NCBI GenBank assembly: GCA_022402535.1
Contig: JAKRSD010000019.1
Span: 1 to 64,000 of the forward strand
DNA: 64,000 bases
Direction of reading: 5' to 3'
Source: Flavobacteriales bacterium
GTDB lineage: Bacteria > Bacteroidota > Bacteroidia > CAIKAF01
The notes beneath the pieces are model-generated. The model ran no database searches, was not told the origin of the DNA, and was given only the letters and a program-made list of their open reading frames with translations. Positions within the stretch are counted from its first letter, which is position 1, and each line of letters opens with the position of its first letter. The position numbers were made by a program, and so were the translations under genes. Of this stretch, positions 7,739 through 16,432 are shown piece by piece.

Positions 7739-8467
7739 ATGATATTTCGTCTGTTTATCTTCGTTTTATGGCTTGGGGTTCCGGCCATATCCCAGGCTCA
7801 GTCCAAGTTGTTGAAAGATTCTTTGAATTACTTGTCGGCAACCCGTTTTGCAAAACTTACCGAAGAAGAAAAAACGCGTTATCTGTCCGAAATTAAAGAC
7901 GTGGAAGCGGGAGGCTTATTATTCAGCGCCAAAAATCAAAAAGATAAAACGCCCGATTTTTCGCTGACTGATATATCGGGCAAAACAGTATCTCTGCATG
8001 CTGCATTGGAAAAAGGTCCCGTAATTTTATTTTGGTATCGCGGAAGCTGGAGTCCCTATTGTACACTGACTTTGCGCTATATGCAACGCATGAATAAAGA
8101 GTTTTTGGCAAACGGGGCCATGCTCATGGCTTTGAGTGCGGAAAAAAAGGAAAAAGCTGCCCAAACGGCCAAACGATTCAAAATTACGTATCCTCTGCTT
8201 TCTGATACAGGAAATACCGTAGCCCGAAGTTTTGGGCTTGTGTATCCGATTAATGAAGACCTGCAGAAACAATATGAAAAGGACTTCAAATGGAGCGGAT
8301 TTTATACAACTGTTCCTTCGGAATTGCCGTTAATGGCTTTATACATTATCCATCCCAATCAAAAAATAGTGTATGCCCATGTACAGGCCGATTATAGAAA
8401 CCGTGCCGAACCCGGGGAATTGCTCAGGGTGTTAAAAGGCATGATGTTTCCGGCTAGAACTCCCTGA
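7739..8467 (+). CDS. Exported peroxiredoxin-like (AhpC/TSA) protein with altered active site
   Basis: A 242-residue protein with signal peptide (MIFRLFIFVLWLGVPAISQA) and a thioredoxin-fold redoxin domain from about residue 60 (TPDFSLTDISGKTVSLHAAL, PVILFWYRGSWSPYC, MALSAEKKEKAAQTAKRF, FKITYPLLSDTGNTVARSFG). Relatives usually have W-C-P-[FY]-C at the active site; here it is WSPYC, so the first cysteine is a serine and only one active-site cysteine remains. It is probably periplasmic and may act as a one-cysteine peroxidase, or be non-catalytic. A weak -7-like TATCTTTA at 7727-7734 lies just before the ATG. Confidence 0.8.
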   Translation: MIFRLFIFVLWLGVPAISQAQSKLLKDSLNYLSATRFAKLTEEEKTRYLSEIKDVEAGGLLFSAKNQKDKTPDFSLTDISGKTVSLHAALEKGPVILFWYRGSWSPYCTLTLRYMQRMNKEFLANGAMLMALSAEKKEKAAQTAKRFKITYPLLSDTGNTVARSFGLVYPINEDLQKQYEKDFKWSGFYTTVPSELPLMALYIIHPNQKIVYAHVQADYRNRAEPGELLRVLKGMMFPARTP

Positions 8468-8631
8468 TGGAGGTTATACAAACTATAAAAAAAGTTAACC
8501 TTCCGCATCGAACATTTCGTGTTATTCCTTGTTTTTTTGGTATTCGTAACCTTTTCTAAGAAAATTCTTTTTGTAGAAAACGAGAACGAATTTTTCTAAT
8601 TTTTCAAAAGTGTTAACTTGTAGCCCGTTAC

Positions 8632-11541
8632 ATGAAAAGTAAAATGAAAAACGTTTTATCCGCATCCGTATCAGTCATTCTCTTTGCACTGATTTTTAAT
8701 CTTCATTCTTTCGCACAGAATGTGCATCCGCATTATTGGGATGGACAAATCTATTTCCGTACGGCTAAATTGCCGTTGATGGGGGGCGATGGTCCGGCAA
8801 TTGACTTAAAAGAAGCCGGATTTTTGTCGCAGGATTTGATTTCACAATATGGAATCACCCGTCTGGAAAAACCCTTTTGGCGAGCGAAGGCATTTGATAT
8901 TCAATCCATTTATCACCTTAGTTTTAATAATTCCGCCGGGGTTTATGAGTTGATCAAAATATTGGAACGCATGTCCGTGATTGACTATGCCGAGCAGGTT
9001 CCCATTCACAAAACCACGTTGACTCCAAACGATTTGGGTCCAAACCTTACAAATTCCAACGGACAGTGGCATTTATGGAAAATTCAGGCCCAGCAGGCAT
9101 GGGATATTTCGGTGGGAAGTGCGCAAATTACGGTGGCTATTGTAGATGATGCCGTAAAGGCCGATCACCCCGATTTGGCTCCTTCCATCTGGACCAATCC
9201 AGGCGAAATTCCTAATAACGGAATTGACGATGATAATAACGGGTACATTGATGATGTAAACGGATATGATGTAGCCGACAACGATAATAATGTGCTTCCC
9301 AATACCAACAATATGGCACATGGAACCCACGTGGCCGGGATTTCAGGTGCGGCAACGAATAATGGAACAGGAATAGCCTCTATCGGATATAACCTGAAAA
9401 TCATTCCCGTAAAAGCCAGTAACCAGCCTACCACCATTTCTGCCGGATACAGTGGTGTAATTTACGCCGCAGATGCCGGTGCCCGGGTAATCAATATGTC
9501 GTGGGGCGGTGCCGGAGGCGGACAAACCGGGCAGAACATCATCAATTATGCAAATGCCCGAGGATGTATAATGGTGGCTGCAGCCGGTAATGACAATTCA
9601 ACCACCACTTTTTTCCCGGCTAACTACAATCATGTAATCAGTGTGGCCAGTACCACAAATACCGATGCCAAATCTTCTTTTTCAAACTACGGTACTTGGA
9701 TAGATATATCGGCTCCGGGGTCTTCCATCCGCAGCACGTACATCAATTCTTCCACAGGGGCAGCCAATTATGCGTTTAATCAGGGAACTTCCATGGCCTC
9801 GCCTTTGGTTGCCGGTTTGTGCGGGCTCATGCTATCGCTGAATCCTAACTTAACGAAGGCGCAACTGGAAAACTGCCTATATTCCACCGCCGATCCGGTA
9901 ACTACCAATTTAAATCAAATGGGTGCAGGCCGAATCAATGCTTATGAAGCTATGCAATGTGTGCTTACCACGGTGGCAGCACCACCCGTAAGTGTTATTT
10001 CGGCATCAAATACACAAGGATGTGCCGGAGCAACCATACAATTCCAGGGTGGTTCATCGGGTGGTCCCGCGACTTCGTATCAGTGGACATTTCCCGGTGG
10101 AAATCCTTCATCCAGTACACTGCAGAATCCGGTGGTTACCTATCCTGCCAACGGACAATACTCCGTTACGCTTCAGACTACCAATCAGTACGGAACCAAT
10201 ACTTCCACGGAAACTAATTTTATCGTGATTTCCAATGCTGCCACGGAAGTATTCTATACACAGGATTTTGAAAACGCAAACCACGGGTTTACTACCATAA
10301 ATCCCGATAACGGCATTACATGGGCCATTGCCACCACGGGTGGAAATTTATCCGGTACGAAGTCGGCTTTTATGAATTTTTTCAATTATAACACGACCGG
10401 CCAACGCGACGGATTTGTATCGCCTTCCATCGACTTTTCACAACATGTGAACATAGAACTGGAGTTTACCCATGCCTACAGAAGGTATAATCAGCAGTCG
10501 TCCGATTCTATGATTATCCGCGTTTCTACCGATAATGGAGCCACCTGGACACGGGTATGGCAGCGCGGCGAAAATGGCACCGGAACGTTTGCCACACAAA
10601 GCACTTCCACAGCGAACTTTGTGCCGGCCCAGGCCGCCGATTGGTGCTACGACGGAACCATCGGAACCAGCTGTTTTGTGGTTCCGCTCAACCAGTTTGA
10701 TGGACAGCCCAATGTGCGCATTAACTTTGAAGGGTACAATAATTACGGCAATAACTTGTATCTGGATGATGTGGAAATCCGGGGTATCTGTAATACCACA
10801 CTTCCGCCGCCGCCACCGCCAGTGGCTCAATTTTCGGCCGATAAAAATGTGCTTTGTGAGGGCGAAAGTATGACGATTATTAACAATACGCAAAATGCCG
10901 ATACCTATCAATGGACCTTTACGGGAGGAACTCCTTCCTCGTCAAACTTAGCGGCACCCACCATAGTGTATAACACATCCGGAACATATAATGTTACGCT
11001 CACAGCAACCGGTCCGGGCGGAAGTACCACCGAAACGTTTACGGCCTATGTGGTTGTAAATCCAACGCCTGATGCATCCATTACCCAAAACGGCAATGTA
11101 CTCACGGCTTTGCCGGCCGGTTTATTTTACCAATGGTTTATAAACGGAACACCCATAGGTGGAGCCACCTCGCAGGAATTTGTAGTAACCCAGAACGGAA
11201 CCTACACCGTACAGGTTATCAATGAAGAAGATTGTTCCGATGTATCAAATGCCGTAACCGTAAACAACCTCTCGCTCGAAGATGTGGTGGCTAATTTTGA
11301 TATTCAGTTATATCCGAATCCTGCCCAAAATGTGGTAAACATTACCTGGGCCGATAACGGCATGCCGCTCACGCAATACAGAATACTCAATGCCATAGGT
11401 CAGGAAATAGACAATAAATACGGAGCCTTTGAAAATCAGATTACCGTGGATGTAAGTCACCTGGCGCAGGGTGTATATTATTTAGGACTTACTTTTGGTG
11501 AGCAGCGCGAACTACTGAAAAAAGTCGTGGTGGTGAAATAA
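8632..11541 (+). CDS. Secreted subtilisin-family (S8) protease with PKD domains and T9SS type A signal
   Basis: A 969-residue exported serine endopeptidase. A signal peptide (about 1-28, ending HSFAQ) is followed by a propeptide. The S8 triad is complete: Asp172 in VAIVDDAVKADHPDL, His230 in HGTHVAG and Ser387 in GTSMASPLVAG, with AAAGND supplying the oxyanion Asn. After the catalytic domain come a PKD domain (about 455-535), a jelly-roll/MAM-like module (about 540-720, with SDSMIIRVSTDNGATW and LYLDDVEIRG), a second PKD domain (about 725-800), an Ig-like segment and a C-terminal type A T9SS sorting domain (YPNPAQNVVNITW, ILNAIGQEI, GVYYLGL). It is likely a surface or released protease for protein degradation. 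A second in-frame ATG four codons on is also possible as start. Confidence 0.95.
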   Translation: MKSKMKNVLSASVSVILFALIFNLHSFAQNVHPHYWDGQIYFRTAKLPLMGGDGPAIDLKEAGFLSQDLISQYGITRLEKPFWRAKAFDIQSIYHLSFNNSAGVYELIKILERMSVIDYAEQVPIHKTTLTPNDLGPNLTNSNGQWHLWKIQAQQAWDISVGSAQITVAIVDDAVKADHPDLAPSIWTNPGEIPNNGIDDDNNGYIDDVNGYDVADNDNNVLPNTNNMAHGTHVAGISGAATNNGTGIASIGYNLKIIPVKASNQPTTISAGYSGVIYAADAGARVINMSWGGAGGGQTGQNIINYANARGCIMVAAAGNDNSTTTFFPANYNHVISVASTTNTDAKSSFSNYGTWIDISAPGSSIRSTYINSSTGAANYAFNQGTSMASPLVAGLCGLMLSLNPNLTKAQLENCLYSTADPVTTNLNQMGAGRINAYEAMQCVLTTVAAPPVSVISASNTQGCAGATIQFQGGSSGGPATSYQWTFPGGNPSSSTLQNPVVTYPANGQYSVTLQTTNQYGTNTSTETNFIVISNAATEVFYTQDFENANHGFTTINPDNGITWAIATTGGNLSGTKSAFMNFFNYNTTGQRDGFVSPSIDFSQHVNIELEFTHAYRRYNQQSSDSMIIRVSTDNGATWTRVWQRGENGTGTFATQSTSTANFVPAQAADWCYDGTIGTSCFVVPLNQFDGQPNVRINFEGYNNYGNNLYLDDVEIRGICNTTLPPPPPPVAQFSADKNVLCEGESMTIINNTQNADTYQWTFTGGTPSSSNLAAPTIVYNTSGTYNVTLTATGPGGSTTETFTAYVVVNPTPDASITQNGNVLTALPAGLFYQWFINGTPIGGATSQEFVVTQNGTYTVQVINEEDCSDVSNAVTVNNLSLEDVVANFDIQLYPNPAQNVVNITWADNGMPLTQYRILNAIGQEIDNKYGAFENQITVDVSHLAQGVYYLGLTFGEQRELLKKVVVVK

Positions 11542-11570
11542 TCAGAAACGATTACGTAGAAAAAATTGCT

Positions 11571-11602
11571 AACAGCCTTCCTTCGGGAGGGCTGTTTTTT
11601 TA
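11571..11602 (+). terminator. Rho-independent terminator after the subtilase gene
   Basis: An 11-bp stem (11571-11581 with 11586-11596, one G-U pair) closes a TTCG tetraloop and is followed by a T run. Confidence 0.9.
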
Positions 11603-11654
11603 TTATCATTTTATGATTTGATTTTGGTATTTAAATTAAGCGAAATGAGTTGAT

Positions 11655-12143
11655 TTATTTCTTGTCAAATGGCTCAAATAGCTTGATGGCATACTCTGTA
11701 TATTCCTGCAGCATTTCTTTGGGAATATGAAATGATTTAATGGAGTTTAATCCATAATTGGTTTCAGGGCTGATTGCATGTCCTGCAATTAACCTTTTGT
11801 AGTGAATACATTGTATTTTTTTAGGAGAAACAATAACAAACCATGCATTTTTGTAAGGATAATCAGCATAATCGGTGTCAAAAGAAAACTTACCGTTTGC
11901 ACGGAATTTAACTTCCATATAAAACAAATCGCTGGTAATCATGCTCTGCACCACAAAATCGGGCATAAAGCGCAGGGCTTTACCGGTTTTGAACCGGTTG
12001 TTTCTGATAGATCGGCTCAGTGCGGGGTGCAGCCTTTCCAAACCATAATTGAATATATTGTATTGGCTGTTAATAAACAGATCCTGTATGAGCTGCTCGG
12101 CAAGGCGGCCTTTAAGTGAGTTTAGGTTAAAGTTGTTTTTCAT
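11655..12143 (-). CDS. PD-(D/E)XK nuclease-like protein
   Basis: A 162-residue soluble protein. The pattern of catalytic residues fits the PD-(D/E)XK superfamily: Glu16 in GRLAEQLIQDLF (helix 1), Pro61-Asp62 in FMPDFVV, and Glu77-x-Lys79 in LFYMEVKFRA, with short beta strands around them. Holliday-junction resolvases, Vsr-type and restriction-like nucleases share this core. The remaining sequence (KNAWFVIVSPKKIQCIHY) could be the last core strand. Its start codon overlaps the stop of the BRO-N gene by four bases, so the two are translationally coupled. Substrate and exact family are unknown; the call rests on motif spacing only. Confidence 0.65.
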   Translation of the reverse strand: MKNNFNLNSLKGRLAEQLIQDLFINSQYNIFNYGLERLHPALSRSIRNNRFKTGKALRFMPDFVVQSMITSDLFYMEVKFRANGKFSFDTDYADYPYKNAWFVIVSPKKIQCIHYKRLIAGHAISPETNYGLNSIKSFHIPKEMLQEYTEYAIKLFEPFDKK

Positions 12144-12994
12144 TTTTTCGTTTTAGGATTCTTTTCGTTTTCGGGCAGTGCTTTCAAATTTTCTTTCGCG
12201 TTTAGCGAGGTTACTACTTTTTTACCTGTTTTGGCTTCCAGTTCCAGTCTTGCCACTTTAGCCACATTTCCGCCTTGTTTCGCCACCTGTTTACTTTCCT
12301 CATAACTTTTGGGTTCCACAGCCGCTGAAATATCTTTGGCAGAAGCTTCGGCCAGCATGTTTAAAATCAATTCGGTATTGGTCATATTGTCCCGCAGATT
12401 TTCTTTTTTCAACCCTTTCAGTACTTTATACTCTTTGGTGGTTTTATCGCTCCAGGCTTTGGTAATAATGTCGGTAAGCGTGGCAAACTGTACACCTTCG
12501 TTCAGCCCTCGTTTTTTCCATTCATCCGTGAGTTCTTTGCGGATTTCAATACTCTTAAGCCGTTGGTTAATCCAACTTTCCGAATAACCCAATTTCACAT
12601 ATTGCTCCAAAGCCCTGTCAATAGAAAGTTCGGGGTCCTGCATTTCGTCAAGCCGTTCAGCAGCTACCTGTGCCAGCCAAAGTTTAAAGGGTTCAGCTTT
12701 AGGAGACGGTATGGATTGTATCAGGCGAAAAAGCTGTTCGGTATCGGCTACATCGGTGAGATAAAACTTACCATCTGAAGACTGCATTTTCAGTTGTCCG
12801 ATTTTTTCGGACAACTCACTGCCTTCCTTTTTCAACTTAGCTTTCAGGTCGCTCCAATATTTTCTTGGGCGATCAGTTCCTGTAAGAATTTCTATTACAT
12901 CCACAATGGATATATACCATTTCTCTTGCTCGGCATCCCAAACTGTGCGCACTTGTGTTTCTTCAAATATCTTGATGGCGGTTTCTTTGGTCAT
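12140..12994 (-). CDS. BRO-N domain protein with DinD-like C-terminal region
   Basis: A 284-residue protein starting at ATG 12994 (a TTG two codons upstream is less likely). Residues about 8-110 match the BRO-N DNA-binding domain of phage antirepressors (KIFEETQVRTVW, WYISIVDVIEILTG, FYLTDVADTEQLFRLIQSIP, EPFKLWLAQVAAERLDE). The C-terminal part (LTDEWKKRGLNEGVQFATL, MTNTELILNMLAEASAKDIS, KQGGNVAKVARLELEAKTGK) resembles the tail of DNA-damage-inducible DinD-type proteins. It is the first gene of a two-gene unit with a PD-(D/E)XK protein. It probably binds DNA. Whether it is a regulator of its partner, a damage-response factor or part of a defence or selfish module is open. No phage structural or integrase gene lies nearby. 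Confidence 0.75.
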   Translation of the reverse strand: MTKETAIKIFEETQVRTVWDAEQEKWYISIVDVIEILTGTDRPRKYWSDLKAKLKKEGSELSEKIGQLKMQSSDGKFYLTDVADTEQLFRLIQSIPSPKAEPFKLWLAQVAAERLDEMQDPELSIDRALEQYVKLGYSESWINQRLKSIEIRKELTDEWKKRGLNEGVQFATLTDIITKAWSDKTTKEYKVLKGLKKENLRDNMTNTELILNMLAEASAKDISAAVEPKSYEESKQVAKQGGNVAKVARLELEAKTGKKVVTSLNAKENLKALPENEKNPKTKK

Positions 12995-13132
12995 AATCAA
13001 ATCTGTTTAGGTTATTTTTGATTTTTTCTGCCTACTAAACTAAAAATAAATGATTGAAAATCGCTCGATATTTCGGCAATTTTATCCACATATTTTAGGG
13101 CGAAATGAAAGGATGCACTGTTATATTTCGAT

Positions 13133-14827
13133 TTAACCCGCAGCCGCCTTTTCTTTCCTGAAAGCCTGAATCAAAAAAGCCAAAAGCGGTACGCCCAAGC
13201 CTCCGATGACGTTATACCACAAAAAGGGAACTTCCGTGAAAAAATATAACATCAAAATTCCGGTCTGAAGTATTAATCCACCTGACAGTACGGCAAAGGA
13301 TTGTACTTTTTTCAGGTAAAATCCGGTAAGAAATATGCCCAATATGGTACCATATACCAACGAACCGATAATGTTTACCGCCTCAATCAGCGAGCCCAGC
13401 CGGTTGGCAAAGCAGGCAAAAATGATCGCATACACGCCCCATAAAAGGGTTGTAGCTTTAGAAAACCGTAAATAATGGGCTTCAGTGGCGTTGGGGTTAA
13501 ACAGCCGCTTATATATATCGATAGACGTGGAAGAGGAAAGTGCATTGAGCTCGGAAGAAGTGGATGACATGGATGCCGAAAAAATTACAGAGATAATCAG
13601 CCCCAACATTCCCACGGGCAGATACTCCTTCACAAAATGAAAAAACACATAATTGGTTTCGTTCAAATCGGCCGATTTATCTTTTTCCAAAATGGCGGCA
13701 TTCAGCGCTTTTTTGGTTTCGGCAACTTCGGTTTCTGTTTTTTTGAAATCGGCTGCCGAAGTTAGAATTCGGGTTTCGTCTTTGCTTTTGAGGGCTTCGT
13801 GCAGCGAAAAGGCCGCAGTTTTTCGTTTTTCGGCCGTGGCGTTAAATTCTTGGGTAAAACGGACGTATTCCTCTTCCGATAAAACCGAAACCGCTTTTTC
13901 TTCTGATTTGGGATTGAAGAAAAGGGGCATGGGATTAAACAGGAAAAACACATACAATACCACCCCGATGAGCAATATGGAAAACTGCATGGGAATTTTA
14001 AAAATACCGTTGAACAGCAGACCCATCCGGCTTTTGTTGATGGATGAGGCGGTTAAATAGCGGGATACCTGACTTTGGTCGGTACCGAAATACGAAAGGG
14101 CCAAAAAACAGCCGCCAATCAATCCCGACCAAACGTTGTACTTATCTTTCCATGAAAAATCGGTAACCAATACATTCATCCGGTCGGCTTTGCCGGCAAT
14201 TTGAAGGGTTTCGGGCAGACCTATCCCTTCGGGAAGCATGTTGAGCATCAGGTAAGCGGCAAAAAACATTCCCGCCATAATAATCACCATCTGAATTTTT
14301 TGGGTTTCGGCCACGGCTTTGGTGCCTCCGGTAACGGTGTATAAAATCACGATACTGCCTATGACAATATTGCACAACACGATATCCCAGCCCAATACCG
14401 CCGAGAGAACCAATGAAGGGGCAAAAATGGTAAAACCCGCAGCCAGTCCACGGTGCAGAAGAAAAAGCAGTGCCGCCAATACACGAACTTTTACGTTGAA
14501 CCGGTTTTCCAGGTATTCGTAGGCTGTATAAACGTTGAGTTTTTTATAGAGCGGTACGGCCGTTTCGCTGATGATAATCATGGCAATGGGCAATCCGAGG
14601 TAAAACTGCACGAATCGCATGCCGTCGGAAAAAGCTTGTCCCGGAGCAGAAAGAAAGGTAATGGCACTGGCCTGGGTAGCCATTACGCTGATACCCACGG
14701 TAAGCCAACCCATTCCCGAGCCTTTGTAATAATCGCCTGTATTTGCGTTTTTTCGGCTTCTCCAGATTCCATATCCTACAATAAGGAGCTGGCTGGCGAA
14801 CAATATAATCCAGTCTAAAGAATTCAT
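13133..14827 (-). CDS. Sodium:solute symporter (SSS family) with soluble insert
   Basis: A 564-residue inner-membrane transporter with about 13 membrane helices. The N-terminus (WIILFASQLLIVGYGIWRSR, GMGWLTVGISVMATQASAIT) and ALSYFGTDQSQVSRYLTA are typical of SSS proteins of the SLC5 type, which use the Na+ gradient to import solutes. Between two helices (about residues 303-395) lies a charged helical insert (LSEEEYVRFTQEFNATAEK, TETEVAETKKALNAAILEK) before the next helix, which is not part of the basic SSS fold. The substrate is unknown. The ATG overlaps the stop of a 39-codon ORF by four bases (ATGA), and that ORF overlaps the TPM gene upstream. Confidence 0.88.
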   Translation of the reverse strand: MNSLDWIILFASQLLIVGYGIWRSRKNANTGDYYKGSGMGWLTVGISVMATQASAITFLSAPGQAFSDGMRFVQFYLGLPIAMIIISETAVPLYKKLNVYTAYEYLENRFNVKVRVLAALLFLLHRGLAAGFTIFAPSLVLSAVLGWDIVLCNIVIGSIVILYTVTGGTKAVAETQKIQMVIIMAGMFFAAYLMLNMLPEGIGLPETLQIAGKADRMNVLVTDFSWKDKYNVWSGLIGGCFLALSYFGTDQSQVSRYLTASSINKSRMGLLFNGIFKIPMQFSILLIGVVLYVFFLFNPMPLFFNPKSEEKAVSVLSEEEYVRFTQEFNATAEKRKTAAFSLHEALKSKDETRILTSAADFKKTETEVAETKKALNAAILEKDKSADLNETNYVFFHFVKEYLPVGMLGLIISVIFSASMSSTSSELNALSSSTSIDIYKRLFNPNATEAHYLRFSKATTLLWGVYAIIFACFANRLGSLIEAVNIIGSLVYGTILGIFLTGFYLKKVQSFAVLSGGLILQTGILMLYFFTEVPFLWYNVIGGLGVPLLAFLIQAFRKEKAAAG

Positions 14828-14943
14828 GAAAATATTTCGGTAATAAGCGCAAAAAGCGCAATGAGCACGAGGAGTTCAACGAACACAAACCCGTATAACC
14901 ACACGGGCGATTTATCCGGTTTGGGGTCAGATGAATTTACCAA
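14824..14943 (-). CDS. Candidate 39-residue single-pass membrane peptide
   Basis: The 110-base interval between the TPM gene (stop at 14937) and the symporter (start at 14827) holds an open frame starting at TTG 14943. It encodes a short polar N-terminus (VNSSDPKPDKSPVW) followed by one strong membrane helix (YGFVFVELLVLIALFALI) and ends in TGA overlapping the symporter ATG. The start overlaps the TPM stop. The head-to-tail overlaps and clean hydrophobic segment suggest a real gene, perhaps a small symporter partner. I cannot name a family. Confidence 0.45.
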   Translation of the reverse strand: MVNSSDPKPDKSPVWLYGFVFVELLVLIALFALITEIFS

Positions 14944-15698
14944 CTTCCGCTTGCGCCTCCACCGCCCGAAAAACCACCGCCTCCGCCTGACCAGCCACCG
15001 CCACCGCCCGACCAGCTGCTTCCGCCGCCCGACCAACCGCCGCCGTAATATCTGCGGCCACCATATTGTGGTACTCCTCCTATTCCTCCTCCTTTGCCGC
15101 CGCTTACTATGCGCAGAAATATAGATATGATGACAAAAAATAAAATCATAAATACAGGAACCCAAATGGGAAGAGCGTTGCTTTTGGGTGGTGCTTCATA
15201 TGTGCCTTGTATTGCTTGTAAAATAGCATTGATGCCATTAAAAACTCCTGTATCAAAGTTACCGCTTTTAAAATGGGGTAATATTTCCGATTGAATTATC
15301 CTTCCGCAAAGAGCATCGGGCAATGCGCCTTCTAATCCGTAGCCCACTTCTATATGCACCTTCCGTTCGTTGGGGGCAACCAATAATAAAACACCGTTAT
15401 TAATGTCTTTTTGACCTAATTGATAAAATTTGAATGCTTCGTTGGCATATTGCGAAACGGCATAGCCTTCCAGTGAACTTACGGTAACCACCATGACCTG
15501 ATTGCCGGTAGTATCCTCGTGATTCTGAATCAGATGTTCGATGGAGTTTTGGGTTTCCACAGAAAGAATGCCCGCCTCATCAATCACATGGGTGCGGTTT
15601 GTAGCCGGGAAATTGGGCTGGGCGAAAAGGTTTAATGGAAAAAACCATGGAATAGCCACCAAAAGAAAATATAACAGAATGCGTTTCATGAAATTCAA
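14937..15698 (-). CDS. TPM-domain membrane protein, glycine-rich C-terminus
   Basis: A 253-residue protein with signal peptide (LLYFLLVAIPWFFPLNLFA). A TPM (TLP18.3/Psb32/MOLO-1) domain lies at about 35-165 (THVIDEAGILSVETQNSIEH, GNQVMVVTVSSLEGYAVSQY, NGVLLLVAPNERKVHIEVG, GLEGALPDALCGRIIQSEI). A membrane helix at about 180-197 (WVPVFMILFFVIISIFL) precedes a Gly/Ser/Trp-rich tail of about 50 residues ending in GASGSW. Members of this family (YgcG-like) are usually encoded beside a second TPM protein and LemA; here the partner TPM gene is present and LemA is not. The function is not established. It overlaps its upstream partner by four bases. Confidence 0.85.
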   Translation of the reverse strand: MNFMKRILLYFLLVAIPWFFPLNLFAQPNFPATNRTHVIDEAGILSVETQNSIEHLIQNHEDTTGNQVMVVTVSSLEGYAVSQYANEAFKFYQLGQKDINNGVLLLVAPNERKVHIEVGYGLEGALPDALCGRIIQSEILPHFKSGNFDTGVFNGINAILQAIQGTYEAPPKSNALPIWVPVFMILFFVIISIFLRIVSGGKGGGIGGVPQYGGRRYYGGGWSGGGSSWSGGGGGWSGGGGGFSGGGGASGSW

Positions 15699-16351
15699 TG
15701 TCTTAAGTTATCAGGCAATTCGTTTGTATTATCTGCTTCGGCAGAAAACCCTTTTTCCAGCAATAAATCGCAGGTATGTTCAATGGCTTTACAGATTCCT
15801 TCAGCCTTTTGTTTGTTTTTAAGTCCCTGCAAAATGGGATTGAGCACATTTTCCCAATCTTTAGATTCTACTTTGGCCGAAATGCCGATATCGCCGAGTA
15901 CTTCGGCCCGGTGTTCCAACAGACTGATTAGTATCAGCACGCCGGTGCGGTGTTTGGTTTGAAACACATTTTCGCGAAGAAAGGCAAGCTGGGCTTCACG
16001 GTCAACCGATTCGGCCAGTTCGCGCCCGAGCATAAAACAAATGCGGAATCTGGGAATAAAAAGCGCCAGAAAAAATCCGGCACAAAATGCTATTGTCATC
16101 AACACCATAAGACTTTCGGGCGCATAAATCCAATGTCCGCCCCAGAAAGAAGTGAACTCATAAAGAATCAGCCAAATCACAGCCACCACAATGGAAAAGG
16201 TGAGACCGGCCCGCAGGTTGCCTACTTCATAGTCGTCCGATTGTTCGGTGAAAACGGGAACGATTTCTCCGGAAATCCGGTTTTCGGCCTGTTTCACGGC
16301 GGCTTCAATTTTTCGGAGATCGTCCTCACTGAAAAAATGGGATACCTTCAT
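15695..16351 (-). CDS. TPM-domain protein with two membrane helices
   Basis: A 218-residue protein without signal peptide. The N-terminal start of a TPM domain (FFSEDDLRKIEAAVKQAE, GEIVPVFTEQSDDYEV) is followed by two membrane helices at about 48-64 and 80-98 (GLTFSIVVAVIWLILYEF, MVLMTIAFCAGFFLALFI). The rest of the domain lies after them (QTKHRTGVLILISLLEHRAE, ADIGIS-like strand, NPILQGLKNKQKAEGICKAI). It is first in a chain of four overlapping genes that ends with a sodium symporter. Its biochemical role is unknown. Confidence 0.82.
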   Translation of the reverse strand: MKVSHFFSEDDLRKIEAAVKQAENRISGEIVPVFTEQSDDYEVGNLRAGLTFSIVVAVIWLILYEFTSFWGGHWIYAPESLMVLMTIAFCAGFFLALFIPRFRICFMLGRELAESVDREAQLAFLRENVFQTKHRTGVLILISLLEHRAEVLGDIGISAKVESKDWENVLNPILQGLKNKQKAEGICKAIEHTCDLLLEKGFSAEADNTNELPDNLRH

Positions 16352-16432
16352 GCTTCTGTTGTTTGTTTACAAAGTAAAGATTTTTTCCTTCGTGCCAAGT
16401 AGATTTTTAAAACCTCCGAAAAGCCATAAGGT

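Noticed and set aside
12140..12994. Prophage remnant based on the BRO-N domain
   Set aside because: No integrase, capsid, terminase or att-like repeats were seen; BRO-N proteins also occur outside phages.
14944..15165. Upstream part of a minus-strand frame (RRRR/W-rich) over the TPM tail
   Set aside because: It is the shadow of the GGGGS-type codons of the TPM protein; only the part after 14943 looks like a gene.
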